Assembly (NCBI GenBank): GCA_029865385.1
Contig: JAOUGX010000004.1
Span: 64,110-97,129, forward strand
DNA length: 33,020 bases
Reading direction: 5' to 3'
DNA from: Gammaproteobacteria bacterium
GTDB taxonomy: Bacteria > Pseudomonadota > Gammaproteobacteria > Steroidobacterales > Woeseiaceae
In this document: piece by piece, positions 10,996 to 20,553 of the stretch
How positions within the stretch are numbered: position 1 is the stretch's first letter
Layout: each line of letters begins with the position of its first letter
Notes under the pieces: generated by a model
The model's database searches: none
Told to the model about the DNA's origin: nothing
Seen by the model: the letters and a program-made list of their open reading frames with translations, nothing else
Translations under genes and position numbers: made by a program

Positions 10996-12011
10996 TGCTT
11001 GTCCACGCGCTTTTCGATCGCGCTCAAACGTTCGGCCATGCTGTCGAGCCGCCGAATCCTGGCGACACGACGCTTCCAGGTTGACGACTCCTCAGCTGGG
11101 AACGAACCGGCATAGCTGCCGGGCTTGCTGATATCTTTCGTGATCATTGCCCTTCCGGTAATGATGACATCGTCGCAAATAGTCAGGTGCCCGACCGTAC
11201 CACTCTGGCCGCCGAACAGGCATCTCTTGCCGATAACGGTACTTCCGGAAATTCCGGACATCGCAGCCATTGCCGTATGCTCGCCGATCCGGACATTGTG
11301 TGCAATTTGCACGAGATTATCTATCCGAACCCCATTGCCGATAACCGTATCTTCGATTGCACCGCGATCGACTGTGGTATTGGCGCCGATCTCGACATCG
11401 TCGCCGATTACTACGCCGCCGAGCTGCGGTACCTTGACCCATCCGTCCTGGCTCATCGCGTTGCCGAAACCGTCACAACCGATAACCGCACCCGGATGAA
11501 TGACGCAACGCGCGCCTATGTTCACGTTCTGAACAAGCGTCACGCGTGCCACCAGCCGGCTGCCCGCGCCGATCACGCAGTCATCACCGACGATGCAGCC
11601 CGGTCCGATTATCGCCGCATCGCCGATCTCGCAGTTGTTGCCGATAACGACAGCGGCAGCGATTTGTGCCGTCACGGAGACGCGCGATGTACTCGCAACA
11701 ACTGCGCCCGGATGGATGCCCGGCTGAAAGGCCGGCGCAGGGTGCAGCAACGATGCAATACGCGCATACAACAAATACGGATTCGGATCGACCAGCGCTG
11801 AGACCGGGCAGCTGGCCGCGTCGCCTGCACGCAGGATTACCGCAGCTGCCCTGGTGTTGCGCAGCTGCTCGCGATAGGCGGAATTGGAGAAAAAGCTGAT
11901 GCTCTTCGCGTCCGCGCCGCCCAAAGTCGAAGCTTTCGACACCTCGACGGACGGATCGCCGACAAGCTCACAGCCAAATTGAATTGCCAGTTCGCCGAGG
12001 CTTATTGTCAT
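10992..12011 (-). CDS. lpxD: UDP-3-O-acylglucosamine N-acyltransferase
   Basis: Third step of lipid A synthesis: adds the N-linked 3-hydroxyacyl chain to UDP-3-O-acylglucosamine. The product is 339 residues (E. coli 341). It has an N-terminal uridine-binding domain (about 1-100), then hexapeptide beta-helix repeats (about 100-290) including QIAHNVRIG with catalytic His238 (E. coli His239), and a C-terminal helical tail (about 300-339). It overlaps fabZ by 4 nt downstream. It lies 45 bp after skp, and that gap holds a perfect hairpin (12034-12054). Confidence 0.98.
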   Translation of the reverse strand: MTISLGELAIQFGCELVGDPSVEVSKASTLGGADAKSISFFSNSAYREQLRNTRAAAVILRAGDAASCPVSALVDPNPYLLYARIASLLHPAPAFQPGIHPGAVVASTSRVSVTAQIAAAVVIGNNCEIGDAAIIGPGCIVGDDCVIGAGSRLVARVTLVQNVNIGARCVIHPGAVIGCDGFGNAMSQDGWVKVPQLGGVVIGDDVEIGANTTVDRGAIEDTVIGNGVRIDNLVQIAHNVRIGEHTAMAAMSGISGSTVIGKRCLFGGQSGTVGHLTICDDVIITGRAMITKDISKPGSYAGSFPAEESSTWKRRVARIRRLDSMAERLSAIEKRVDKQ

Positions 12012-12033
12012 GCCTGTCGACTGGGCGCCAGAA

Positions 12034-12054
12034 CCTATCTCAATCCGAGATAGG
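12034..12054 (-). other. perfect hairpin between skp and lpxD
   Basis: The skp-lpxD transcript can form an 8-bp perfect stem (CCTATCTC with GAGATAGG) around a 5-nt loop. It begins two bases after the skp TAA. No U-tract follows, so it is not a typical intrinsic terminator. It could be an RNA-processing or stability element that sets different levels of skp/bamA and lpx mRNA. Confidence 0.6.
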
Positions 12055-12056
12055 TC

Positions 12057-12593
12057 TTAGTTTCCCGCCGCCTGGAAATTCGCTTCCATGGCTTTCAGGA
12101 CGCTTTCTGTAATATTGACAGCGCTACTCGCATAGAGAACGCCGTCGCCTACCACCAAGTCAAAACCCTGCGACGACGCATAGTCCTGAACCTCTTTCAG
12201 CAGTGCTCGCTGCAGATTGCCCAGCTCTTCATTGCGACGCAGATTCAGGTCTTCCTGAAACTCGTTCTGCAGCCGAGCGACTTCCCTTTGCAGATCACGG
12301 AGTTCTTTCTCAGCATTGCGTCGCTCTGTCTCACCCATGACCGCGACATCTCGCTGCACTTTCTCGCTGAGAGCTTCGAATTCCTGCTGCTTCGCAAGCA
12401 CTTCGCGCTGGCGCGGGCGGAACTCTTCCTCAAGCGCTTCCATAGCAACGGCACCTTGCGGTGCTCTCTGCATCAAAGCGGGAACGTTGACGACGCCGAT
12501 TTTCAGTTGTTGCGCCATAGCCGGAACGCCGCCGGTCAACATCAGGGCAACTGCCAGTACTGCGCTAAAGGTCGTTCGCTTAGCAAAATTCAT
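12057..12593 (-). CDS. skp: periplasmic chaperone Skp (OmpH family)
   Basis: Trimeric periplasmic holdase that carries unfolded outer-membrane proteins to the BAM complex. The product is 178 residues, with a clear signal peptide (MNFAKRTTFSAV to GGVPAMA, cleavage before about QQLKIG). A mature segment beginning KIGVVNVPALMQRAPQG is followed by a long, heptad-like, charged coiled coil (about 55-135) that forms the tentacles, then a return to the body (FDLVVGDGVLYAS). It sits 15 bp downstream of bamA, as in most gammaproteobacteria. Confidence 0.95.
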   Translation of the reverse strand: MNFAKRTTFSAVLAVALMLTGGVPAMAQQLKIGVVNVPALMQRAPQGAVAMEALEEEFRPRQREVLAKQQEFEALSEKVQRDVAVMGETERRNAEKELRDLQREVARLQNEFQEDLNLRRNEELGNLQRALLKEVQDYASSQGFDLVVGDGVLYASSAVNITESVLKAMEANFQAAGN

Positions 12594-12608
12594 ATGTAGT
12601 CCAAAAAA

Positions 12609-15026
12609 TTAAAATGCTTGTCCAATCGAAAACTGGAATCTCTCCAGCTCGTCACCGTAAAACCTGTCGTTCCCGTCGTAGTTATTCAGTGGATAGGCAT
12701 AGCTGAAGCGAAATAACCCCAGCGGCGCAAGCCACTGCACTGCTATACCCACTGACGTCTTTAACTCATCGAAGTCCGGTTCGTAACTAACGGGACTACC
12801 GAGCTTGTCGGCAAAAGCGACTTCGCCTGTATTGAAGACATTGCCGATATCGTAAAAAAAGCTTGCTCTCGCCTGGCTGGCAAACTTGTCCGGGAGCGGG
12901 ATTATAAGCTCTGCCTGCGCCGCGACCAACACATTACCACCGTAGGGATTGCCGAAACTGTCCCGCGGACCCATCCACGACTCGCGGTAGCCACGAATCG
13001 ACGACGGTCCGCCACCGTAGAACTGCTTGTAAGGTGGCAGCGCGGTGGTGCCCTTCAGGCCTTCGCCAAAACCGAACTCGCCGTTCAGCGCCAGCGTCCA
13101 GCGCCCGTAAATCGGCTGGTACTTGGTAGCGTTGTAGCGAGCTGTGTAGTACTCGACGTCACTGCCCGGGGCGGTAATGCCGAGGAACAGCTGGTGCCGC
13201 GAACCCCGGTCGGCAAATATGCTTCGATTGCGGTTGTCGTAAGTCCAGCCGGTGAGGAACTCGAGGCTGTCGAACTTGGTGCCAAAAAATACCGATCCGC
13301 GCTGGATATCGACGACAAACGGATTGCCGTTGTTTCTCACCCATTCCTGGGCCTGCTGGGTGCTGTTGGTCGACGACAGAAGTTCGTTTCGCTGGTAGTT
13401 CACACCGAAGCTCAACGACTGATATTCGGTGATCGGATAGCCGTAGTCCAGCGTAATGCCGCCACTGGTGGTCGAAAAATCTGACGACCCGGAGGTGAAC
13501 TGAGTGATGTCGCGGTAATTCAGGGAAACAGTGCGTCTGACGCCGTCGATGGTGCGATACGGATCGGTGTGCGACAAACTGTAGAACGTTGAAAAGCGAC
13601 CGGAACTCGCCTCCAGCGCCACCCGATTGCCGGAGCCAAGAAAATTGGTGTGAACGATGCTGCCGTTAAGCATCAGTTTTTGCGATTCCGAGTAACCGAG
13701 GCCACCGCTGAACTGTCCTGGCATACGGTATTCGAGCTCGAAGTCCACATCGACGAGATCCGGGCTTCCCGGAACCGGCTTGTTCTCCACTTCGACCTTT
13801 TCAATGTACGGCAAACGCTGCAGACGGATCTTCGATCGGTCGATCAGCCGGTTCGACAGGTAAGCTCCCTCCGCCTGGCGCATTTCCCGCCGCAAAACCT
13901 CGTCGTTGACTTCGTCCACACCGGTGAAATTGATACGTCTGACGTAGACACGGCTTTCCGGATTGACGAAAAACGTAACTTCCACCTCTTTCTTGTTGCG
14001 ATCGAGTTCCGGAACCGGCTCGATTTCGGCATTGGCGTACCCTTCCTCACCGAGGCGAAAGGACATCAGTTCCGTCGACTGGGTCAACAGTCGCAGATTG
14101 AATATCGACCCCGGCTGGGCCAATACCATGGTTCTCAACACCGTTTCAGGCACGACCATTTTTCCAACGATATTGATCTTGGAAATAGTGTACTGCTCGC
14201 CTTCGTGAACATTGATGGTGACGTAGATATCCTTCTTGTCCGGCGAGATCGCTACCTGGGTGGATTCCACTCGAAAGTCTGCATAGCCCCGGTCCATGTA
14301 ATAGGAACGCAAGGTTTCGAGATCGCCACTCAGTGATTCCTTTGCGTAGCGGTCGTCCTGTCGAAACCACGACAACCAGTTTGCAGTATCCAGCTTGAAT
14401 CCGCTGCGGATATCATCGTCCGGAAATGCGGAATTCCCGACAATGTTGACCTGTCGAATCTTCGCACGCTCACCTTCCTTGACGTCTATTTTGATTCGCA
14501 CCGTATTGTTCGGTCGATCCACGACCTCCGTGTTTACTACCACTCCGTACTTGCCGCGATCGTAATACTGTTCCTTAAGGAATTGCTGAACGTTATCCAG
14601 AACCGCACGATCGAAGGTTCTGCCTCGCGCAAGTCCGACTCCGCGAAGCGATTCCATCAGGTCTTCCGTTTTGATGTCCTTGTTACCCTCGATAGTGAAA
14701 TCCTCGATCGATGGTCGCTCGCGAACGGCGATGACCAGCGTGTCACCGTCGCGACGCATTTCTATGTCGTCGAACAATGCCTGCTGGTATAGCGCGCGTA
14801 TGGCTTCCTGGATTCGAATACCGTCGACGCTGTCACCGACATTGACAGGCAGATAATTGAAAACAGTGCCTTCCGATATGCGTTGCAATCCTTCGACACG
14901 CATGTCCCTTACGACAAACGATTCCTGAGCGTACGAAGTCGCTGGCATAAGAACACAAAACCACAGCACGACAACCCATGAACATAGCCTGTACTCAAGT
15001 GCAAACTTTTCTCGAAGTAGTGTCAT
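12609..15026 (-). CDS. bamA: outer membrane protein assembly factor BamA
   Basis: Omp85-family core of the BAM complex that inserts beta-barrel proteins in the outer membrane. The product is 805 residues: signal peptide (about 1-33, ending PATSYA before QES), five POTRA domains (first one from [15 protein letters not shown]), then a 16-stranded barrel ending in QFSIGQAF with a terminal Phe. The loop-6 (V/I)RG(F/Y) motif is [10 protein letters not shown]. The ATG at 15024-15026 was chosen because it starts the signal peptide and leaves a 34-nt gap to rseP; the frame stays open to 15098, but that part would overlap the rseP 3' end. It lies between rseP and skp, the conserved order. Confidence 0.97.
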   Translation of the reverse strand: MTLLREKFALEYRLCSWVVVLWFCVLMPATSYAQESFVVRDMRVEGLQRISEGTVFNYLPVNVGDSVDGIRIQEAIRALYQQALFDDIEMRRDGDTLVIAVRERPSIEDFTIEGNKDIKTEDLMESLRGVGLARGRTFDRAVLDNVQQFLKEQYYDRGKYGVVVNTEVVDRPNNTVRIKIDVKEGERAKIRQVNIVGNSAFPDDDIRSGFKLDTANWLSWFRQDDRYAKESLSGDLETLRSYYMDRGYADFRVESTQVAISPDKKDIYVTINVHEGEQYTISKINIVGKMVVPETVLRTMVLAQPGSIFNLRLLTQSTELMSFRLGEEGYANAEIEPVPELDRNKKEVEVTFFVNPESRVYVRRINFTGVDEVNDEVLRREMRQAEGAYLSNRLIDRSKIRLQRLPYIEKVEVENKPVPGSPDLVDVDFELEYRMPGQFSGGLGYSESQKLMLNGSIVHTNFLGSGNRVALEASSGRFSTFYSLSHTDPYRTIDGVRRTVSLNYRDITQFTSGSSDFSTTSGGITLDYGYPITEYQSLSFGVNYQRNELLSSTNSTQQAQEWVRNNGNPFVVDIQRGSVFFGTKFDSLEFLTGWTYDNRNRSIFADRGSRHQLFLGITAPGSDVEYYTARYNATKYQPIYGRWTLALNGEFGFGEGLKGTTALPPYKQFYGGGPSSIRGYRESWMGPRDSFGNPYGGNVLVAAQAELIIPLPDKFASQARASFFYDIGNVFNTGEVAFADKLGSPVSYEPDFDELKTSVGIAVQWLAPLGLFRFSYAYPLNNYDGNDRFYGDELERFQFSIGQAF

Positions 15027-15060
15027 GCTGTCCCGATTAACAAAAAATGGTCTCGGCTTT

Positions 15061-16398
15061 TCAGCCGAAAATCCGCGCGAAGTCATTGTAAAAGGCAAAG
15101 CTCATCAACAACAGCAACGCGAATATTCCTACCTGCTGGCCAATTATCTGGGACTTCTCGGACAAGGGGCTGCCTTTTATCCACTCTATCGACTGGTAGA
15201 CGATTTGCCCGCCGTCCAGCAGCGGGATCGGCAGCAAATTGATCACCCCGAGACTGATACTGATCAATGCCAGGAAATTCAGGTAGTAGTTCAGACCGCG
15301 AGCCGCCGAGTCACCGGCAAACTGCGCAATACTTATCGGTCCGCTGATATTTCTGATTGAGACGTCGCCGATGATCATTCGTCCGAACATGGATGCGGTA
15401 AACGCGGTCTTTGCCCATGTCATATCCAGGGATGCAAGAATTGCCTGTAACGGTCCGTGCTTTAACGTATACCAGTCATTGTTGCCGATCCCGAGGAAGC
15501 CGAAGCGTTGGCCATTTGCCTCGCGCGAACCGAGCTCCACGTCCAACTGCTGTGTCCGGTCGTTTCTGCGCACTTCAATCGTGACACGCTGGTCAGGCCT
15601 TGCACTGACAACACGTTGCAAGTCGGCGAAACTCTCGACAACTTCGCCGTCGATTGAGACGATTCTGTCGCCAATGCGCATGCCAGCTGCCTGCGCGGCC
15701 CCTCCCTCTTCCAGAGAGCCGACGATTGCCTGCGGTTGTCCTGGAACGAATCCCAGTCCTTCGAAAAGTATGCCTGGTTCCGTCAATCGCGCCGCGTCGT
15801 CTCCTACGTCGATCGTCACCTTGCGCTTGAATCCGTCGGCGCCCTCCACGTCCAGCGGCACGCGTCCGGTACCGACCATTTCGTCAATGATCGCCACGAT
15901 CGTCGTTTCCCAGTCGGTCGCGTTCCTTCCGCCGACTGTCAGAATACGATCGCCTTTCTCCAGACCGGCTGTCGCCGCATAGGAGTTTTCCTCAACCGGA
16001 CCGACAGACGGCCGCAGCGTCGGCACACCGTTTACAAACAATACCCAGTACGCAAGTATCGCGAACAGAAAATTGAACAACGGACCGGCCAGCAGCACGG
16101 CGATGCGATTAGGAACAGGACGATGGGTAAATGCGCGACCCTGGTCTTCGGCCGCTACCGGTCCTTCACGCTCGTCGAGAAACTTGACGTAACCGCCCAG
16201 CGGAATGGCGGAGACACAATACTCGGTACGATCTGCGCCGGCGACCCGGGTCAGCAGCGGTTTGCCGAAACCAATGGAAAAACGCAACACCTTCATGCCG
16301 CAGAGTCGCCCGACCAGGTAATGTCCGTACTCGTGAACGGCAACCAGAACGCTGATTGCGACGATAAAGGCCGCGATGTTGATCAATACGCCAGTCAT
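15061..16398 (-). CDS. rseP: site-2 (intramembrane) zinc metalloprotease RseP
   Basis: Inner-membrane protease that cuts anti-sigma factor RseA after DegS and so releases sigma-E under envelope stress; it also clears signal peptides. The product is 445 residues (E. coli 450). The first membrane helix carries HEYGH (His22, His26) as zinc ligands. Two PDZ domains follow in the periplasmic part (around [13 protein letters not shown] and [13 protein letters not shown]). The C-terminal [11 protein letters not shown] supplies the third ligand region. The ATG at 16396-16398 was chosen for family match and for a good AGGGGAG Shine-Dalgarno about 12 nt upstream. The frame is open to 16593, but that part overlaps cdsA. 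Confidence 0.97.
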   Translation of the reverse strand: MTGVLINIAAFIVAISVLVAVHEYGHYLVGRLCGMKVLRFSIGFGKPLLTRVAGADRTEYCVSAIPLGGYVKFLDEREGPVAAEDQGRAFTHRPVPNRIAVLLAGPLFNFLFAILAYWVLFVNGVPTLRPSVGPVEENSYAATAGLEKGDRILTVGGRNATDWETTIVAIIDEMVGTGRVPLDVEGADGFKRKVTIDVGDDAARLTEPGILFEGLGFVPGQPQAIVGSLEEGGAAQAAGMRIGDRIVSIDGEVVESFADLQRVVSARPDQRVTIEVRRNDRTQQLDVELGSREANGQRFGFLGIGNNDWYTLKHGPLQAILASLDMTWAKTAFTASMFGRMIIGDVSIRNISGPISIAQFAGDSAARGLNYYLNFLALISISLGVINLLPIPLLDGGQIVYQSIEWIKGSPLSEKSQIIGQQVGIFALLLLMSFAFYNDFARIFG

Positions 16399-16558
16399 CA
16401 GGAACCGAACTCCCCTGTCATTTCTCGACAGACAGTATTTCCAGCACAGCAAGCGCCTGATCGAAGTTGCCAGCACGCCATGAGACTGACTATTGCGGGC
16501 GCAGTTCCCGACGAGCTTATTGCCGCCAATATGAACCTCGGCTGAACCTTGACGCAGT
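16399..16558 (-). other. cdsA-rseP gap where dxr is usually found
   Basis: A 160-bp non-coding stretch lies between the cdsA stop and the rseP start. In Pseudomonas-type clusters dxr (ispC, about 400 codons) occupies this slot, and in E. coli it lies between frr and uppS, where only 10 bp exist here. One minus-strand frame contains GTAPAI (16491-16508), faintly like the segment before the NAANE motif of Dxr, but this could be chance. No intact gene is present. Confidence 0.5.
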
Positions 16559-17350
16559 TCAAGTGACCGCTCCCAGCGCCACTGCAAGCGCAAACACTGG
16601 CGATGCAGCGGTTACACTGTCGATGCGATCGAGTACGCCGCCATGACCCGGAAACAGCCGACCGCTGTCCTTGACGCCTGCGCGGCGCTTGAACACGCTG
16701 ACAGTCAGGTCACCGACGATCGACAGCAGCGCAATCGCGAGGAAAAGCGGCAAATACACGGACAGTCGGCCGCCATAGTGAATGGCGGCAAGAATCGCCA
16801 CGACGGACGCTACTGCCATGCCGCCAATCGCGCCCTCCCAGGTTTTTCCGGGACTGATCGCCGGCGCGAGTTTGACGCGGCCGAACGCTTTGCCTGCAAA
16901 ATAGGCTCCAGTGTCAGCTGCGAAGACAATCAGCAGAACGACGAGTAGCGTGTCGCTGCCACGCAGATACAACCAGTCTATTGAATACCAGGCTGGCAGG
17001 ATGACCAGAGCGCCGCACAGCCAGCCAACGAACGGCGGAATCGCGGTCGGGTGAAAAAACAACCAGACGAATGCGATCAGCCACCACCCAAGTGCCGCGC
17101 CGAGAAAGTACGTGGCCGGCAATGTTTCCGGCACATAGACGAAAATGGCAATCCCCAGCGCAAGCAACAGTCCGACATAGGCGACTCGCTGCCATGCCGC
17201 TTTCAGGAGCAACAGCCCCGCCCATTCCCAGGCCGCCAGAAGTAGAAGCACTGCGATAATCAGCCGGGCCACATACTCGGGCAACAGGAACAATATGGCC
17301 GCGAGCGCGACCAGCGCAACCAGCGCGGTGAAAATTCGTTGCTTCAGCAT
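16559..17350 (-). CDS. cdsA: phosphatidate cytidylyltransferase
   Basis: Integral inner-membrane enzyme that makes CDP-diacylglycerol from CTP and phosphatidic acid for phospholipid synthesis. The product is 263 residues, with about seven or eight hydrophobic segments (for example AALVALAAILFLLP near the N-terminus). It has the family signature near the C-terminus, GDLTVSVFKRRAGVKDSG followed by LFPGHGGVLDRIDS. A central segment, SPGKTWEGAIGG, is also typical. Its ATG follows the uppS TGA with no gap (TGAATG), so the two are translated together. Confidence 0.97.
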   Translation of the reverse strand: MLKQRIFTALVALVALAAILFLLPEYVARLIIAVLLLLAAWEWAGLLLLKAAWQRVAYVGLLLALGIAIFVYVPETLPATYFLGAALGWWLIAFVWLFFHPTAIPPFVGWLCGALVILPAWYSIDWLYLRGSDTLLVVLLIVFAADTGAYFAGKAFGRVKLAPAISPGKTWEGAIGGMAVASVVAILAAIHYGGRLSVYLPLFLAIALLSIVGDLTVSVFKRRAGVKDSGRLFPGHGGVLDRIDSVTAASPVFALAVALGAVT

Positions 17351-18109
17351 TCAGGCGACTCCGACCTGATCGTCAGTGTGTCCGTATCGACGTTGGCGGT
17401 GTGCAAAATGCGAAAGTGCCTCATCGAAGTCTGCCGTGCTGAAATCGGGCCACAGGCTATCGCAGAACCAAAGCTCGGAGTACGCGAGATTCCACAGCAG
17501 GAAATTGCTGATTCGCTGTTCTCCGCCGGTACGGATCAGCAGGTCGGGATCCGGGAGGCCGGCCAAAGCCAGATGCGATGCAAACACATCTTCATTCAGG
17601 TCTGATACGGACATTTTCTTGCTTGCGACTTTTTCGGCCAACTTGCGTGCCGCCTCGACGATATCCCAGCGACCGCCATAGGCGACCGCAATATTCAGCG
17701 TAAGTCCGTCATTGGCCTGCGTGCGCAATTCAGCGGCATGGATCTTGTCGATCAAGCCTTCGTTCAGTTGCTGACGTGCGCCTATGAACCGCAGCCTCAC
17801 CCTATTACGATGCAGCTCGTCGACTTCCCGTTGCAGCGCTTCGAGAAAAAGTTTCATCAGACGTCCAACTTCGTCCTGGGGCCGCCGCCAGTTCTCGCTG
17901 CTGAATGCAAACAGGGTCAACACGGAAATGCCGCATTTGGCAGCATGCTCAACCGTGTTTCGAACAGCCTGCACGCCGGATCGGTGGCCAGCATGACGTG
18001 GCAGCGAACGCAATTTCGCCCACCGTCCGTTGCCATCCATGATGACGGCAACGTGTCGCGGCACACCATTGGGCCGCTGATCGTTTTTGGTTGCGACTTT
18101 ATTACTCAC
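17351..18109 (-). CDS. uppS: isoprenyl transferase (undecaprenyl diphosphate synthase)
   Basis: Cis-prenyltransferase that adds isoprene units from IPP to FPP, making the C55 carrier lipid for peptidoglycan and O-antigen. The product is 252 residues. It has MDGNGRWA with catalytic Asp25, then GHRSGVQAVR, FAFSSENWRRP, and the C-terminal DLLIRTGGEQRISNFLLWN with WPDFS. The start is GTG (18107-18109). It abuts cdsA and lies 10 bp from frr, so there is no room for dxr between frr and uppS as in E. coli. Confidence 0.97.
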   Translation of the reverse strand: MSNKVATKNDQRPNGVPRHVAVIMDGNGRWAKLRSLPRHAGHRSGVQAVRNTVEHAAKCGISVLTLFAFSSENWRRPQDEVGRLMKLFLEALQREVDELHRNRVRLRFIGARQQLNEGLIDKIHAAELRTQANDGLTLNIAVAYGGRWDIVEAARKLAEKVASKKMSVSDLNEDVFASHLALAGLPDPDLLIRTGGEQRISNFLLWNLAYSELWFCDSLWPDFSTADFDEALSHFAHRQRRYGHTDDQVGVA

Positions 18110-18119
18110 TGCCAGCCGG

Positions 18120-18677
18120 TCAGATTTCCATCAGTTCGCTTTCTTTCTCGGCGAGGATTTTGTCTATGGCTTCGATGTGCTTGTTGGTAATACCCTGGAT
18201 TTCGTCCTGGGCGCGCCGCTCATCGTCCTCGCCTATCATTTTTTCTTTCAATAATTCCTTTGCGTCACTCAGCGCGTCACGGCGTATGTTACGTACCGCA
18301 ACCCTGGCGCCTTCCGCCTCCTGGCGAACGAGCCGAATCATGTCCTTGCGGCGCTCTTCGGTCAGCGGTGGCAATGGAACCCGGATGACCGTTCCGGCAG
18401 TCGCCGGATTCAGTCCGAGGTCGGAATTCTGAATCGCCCGTTCAATTACCTGCACCATGCCTTTTTCCCACGGCGCAACCGTCAGCGTGCGCGGATCTTC
18501 AACGTTAACGTTGGACACCTGGTTCAGCGGCACCTGGCTACCGTAATATTCCACCGTGATGTGATCCAGCAGGCTGGTGTGCGCCCTTCCGGTTCGCAGC
18601 TTGGTCAACTCCTGCTGAAGTGCCGCTACGCTCTTGTCCATGCGCGCGCTGGCGTCCTTCTTGATTTCTTTCAACAC
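18120..18677 (-). CDS. frr: ribosome recycling factor
   Basis: Splits post-termination ribosomes together with EF-G. The product is 185 residues, the standard family length. It has the N-terminal helix ([20 protein letters not shown]), the RTGRAH motif, domain II ([20 protein letters not shown]) and the C-terminal helices ([20 protein letters not shown]). The start is GTG at 18675-18677, with TTG as the next codon. It sits 29 bp downstream of pyrH and 10 bp upstream of uppS. Confidence 0.97.
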   Translation of the reverse strand: MLKEIKKDASARMDKSVAALQQELTKLRTGRAHTSLLDHITVEYYGSQVPLNQVSNVNVEDPRTLTVAPWEKGMVQVIERAIQNSDLGLNPATAGTVIRVPLPPLTEERRKDMIRLVRQEAEGARVAVRNIRRDALSDAKELLKEKMIGEDDERRAQDEIQGITNKHIEAIDKILAEKESELMEI

Positions 18678-18706
18678 AATCGCTGTCCTCTATCGTCTGC
18701 CACGCA

Positions 18707-19435
18707 TCAGGGGCTGGCGGTTACCAGCGTTCCGACGCTGTCGTCGGTCATGGCGCGAATCAACGTGCCTTTTTCTGTCATATCGAAAACGCGAAGCGGC
18801 AGGTTATTGTCGCGGCACATAACCACCGCCGTCGCGTCCATGACCTGAAGCTTATCGACCAGCACCTTGTCGAAAGACACGGTGTCGTACATCGCTGCTT
18901 CCGTATTCAACCTCGGATCGGAATCGTAAACGCCGCTGACCATTGTCGCTTTCAGCAACACATCCGCACCGATCTCGATGGCGCGCAAACTTGCCGCTGT
19001 ATCCGTCGTGAAAAACGGATTGCCGGTTCCGGCCGCCAAAATGACCACGCGGCCTTTCTCGAGGTGCCTGATTGCCCGACGCCGAATATAGTCTTCACAG
19101 ACTTCGTGAATCTGCAGCGCGGACATTACACGCGCAAAGACACCCTTTGATTCGAGTGCGTCCTGAATCGCCAGGCCGTTTATGACGGTCGCCAGCATAC
19201 CCATATAGTCGCCGGTGACCCGATCCATGCCGGCGCGTGCCAGGCCGGCTCCGCGAAAGATATTGCCCCCGCCGATTACGATCGCAATTTCGATACCGAG
19301 CTTGCTGACGGATTCGATCTCCGCAGCAATGCGCTGGATGACCGCCGGCTCGATGCCGTAATCGAGTTCACCCATCAACGCCTCGCCGCTCAGCTTGAGC
19401 AATATGCGTCGATACAGAACCGGGGCTTCTTTCAT
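18707..19435 (-). CDS. pyrH: UMP kinase
   Basis: Hexameric amino-acid-kinase-fold enzyme that phosphorylates UMP to UDP; it feeds the pathway that PyrG completes with CTP. The product is 242 residues. It has [15 protein letters not shown] (phosphate loop), [28 protein letters not shown] and [13 protein letters not shown]. The ATG at 19433-19435 is preceded by a purine-rich AGAGGAAGG Shine-Dalgarno. It lies 114 bp after tsf, a gap that may contain its own promoter. Confidence 0.98.
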   Translation of the reverse strand: MKEAPVLYRRILLKLSGEALMGELDYGIEPAVIQRIAAEIESVSKLGIEIAIVIGGGNIFRGAGLARAGMDRVTGDYMGMLATVINGLAIQDALESKGVFARVMSALQIHEVCEDYIRRRAIRHLEKGRVVILAAGTGNPFFTTDTAASLRAIEIGADVLLKATMVSGVYDSDPRLNTEAAMYDTVSFDKVLVDKLQVMDATAVVMCRDNNLPLRVFDMTEKGTLIRAMTDDSVGTLVTASP

Positions 19436-19496
19436 TCAGTCGGCCTTCCTCTTTATATAAAGACGTTGCCGGGCCTGCTCGGACCGGTGGGCGTCG

Positions 19497-19527
19497 ATTC
19501 TATCGTAAGTCGCGGATTCCTTGCCAA
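19497..19527 (-). promoter_or_regulatory. weak candidate promoter for pyrH-frr
   Basis: On the minus strand TTGGCA is followed 19 bp later by TAGAAT, about 60 nt before the pyrH ATG. Both boxes are fair matches to sigma-70 sites, but the spacing is longer than ideal. Confidence 0.3.
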
Positions 19528-19549
19528 TTTCATTAAACTAATCAGTCGT

Positions 19550-20425
19550 TTATGCGTGCTGATTGATTTGTGCCATCACCTCTTCCGCGAAGTTTTCCTG
19601 CTTTTTCTCGATGCCCTCGCCCACCTCGTAACGGACGAATCCCTGCACGCTGGCACCGGCTTTTTGCAGCAGCTTCGCTACGGTCACATCCGGGTCCTTA
19701 ACGAAAGGCTGTCCCAATAAAGTGATTTCTTTCAGGAACTTGGCTATACGCCCGGTGACCATTTTTTCGATGATCTCGGGTGGCTTGCCGGATTCGGCTG
19801 CCTGTTCGGCGAAGATCCGGCGCTCCCGCTGCAGCGTATCTGCCGACACACCGCTCTCGTCGATACAGGCCGGATTAACGGCCGCCACGTGCATCGCGAG
19901 ATCCCTGGCCAGCTCGATATCGCCGCCATCCAGTGACAGGATCACGCCGATTCTTGCCCCATGGGAGTAAATGCCGAGATTGCCGCCCCCGGGCACGCGC
20001 TGAAACCGGCGCACGGAAATATTCTCGCCGACTTTCGCCACCAGCTCGGTACGAGCGGTTTCGACACTGCGCCCGTCGGACAGCTTCTGGCCGGACAATG
20101 CGGCGATATCCGTTGCGTCGCCGTCGAGAATTGCGTCGGCAACAGCTTCGGCGAACGCGACGAAATTCTCGTCCTTTGCCACGAAATCGGTTTCTGAATT
20201 CACTTCGACGATGGCTGCAACGCCATCTTTCTCGGCGATGGCAATGCGGCCATCAGCTGCAACGCGGCTCGATTTCTTGTCTGCCTTTGCCTGGCCCGAC
20301 ATACGCAGTATTTCCACCGCCTTTTCCATGTCGCCGTCCGACTCGACCAGCGCTTTCTTGCATTCCATCATGCCGGCGCCGGTGCGCTCGCGCAGTTCCT
20401 TTACCATCGATGCGGAAATTGCCAT
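19550..20425 (-). CDS. tsf: elongation factor Ts
   Basis: Guanine-nucleotide exchange factor for EF-Tu. The product is 291 residues (E. coli 283). It has the N-terminal UBA-like domain (MVKELRERTGAGMMECKKAL), the exchange motif ETDFVAKDENF at about residues 78-88, and two core subdomains (FQRVPGGGNLGIYSHGARIG onward). The start is ATG at 20423-20425 with a GAGG Shine-Dalgarno. It follows rpsB by 128 bp, the universal rpsB-tsf pair. Confidence 0.98.
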   Translation of the reverse strand: MAISASMVKELRERTGAGMMECKKALVESDGDMEKAVEILRMSGQAKADKKSSRVAADGRIAIAEKDGVAAIVEVNSETDFVAKDENFVAFAEAVADAILDGDATDIAALSGQKLSDGRSVETARTELVAKVGENISVRRFQRVPGGGNLGIYSHGARIGVILSLDGGDIELARDLAMHVAAVNPACIDESGVSADTLQRERRIFAEQAAESGKPPEIIEKMVTGRIAKFLKEITLLGQPFVKDPDVTVAKLLQKAGASVQGFVRYEVGEGIEKKQENFAEEVMAQINQHA

Positions 20426-20499
20426 CGTTTCTTACCTCGTTTTGTTTCAGCTGCAGCCGGCAACGGCAGGTGGCACTGTGTGCACCGTCTCAATTCGCT

Positions 20500-20526
20500 G
20501 CCGGCGTGGCCGCTCGCGGGGCCGGC
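20500..20526 (-). promoter_or_regulatory. GC-rich stem-loop between rpsB and tsf
   Basis: The rpsB-tsf spacer can pair GCCGGC (20521-20526) with GCCGGC (20500-20505) around a GC-rich interior. There is no U-run, so a simple terminator is unlikely. It may attenuate transcription or slow decay between the two genes, as has been discussed for the same spacer in E. coli. Confidence 0.3.
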
Positions 20527-20553
20527 CGGATTTTCTGATTGCTTCCTGTCTTT

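Noticed and set aside
15027-15098. N-terminal extension of BamA to 15098
   Set aside because: It would place 24 residues before the signal peptide and overlap the rseP end.
16399-16593. N-terminal extension of RseP to 16593
   Set aside because: It would overlap the cdsA 3' end; the extra sequence lacks family similarity, and a good Shine-Dalgarno precedes the ATG at 16398.
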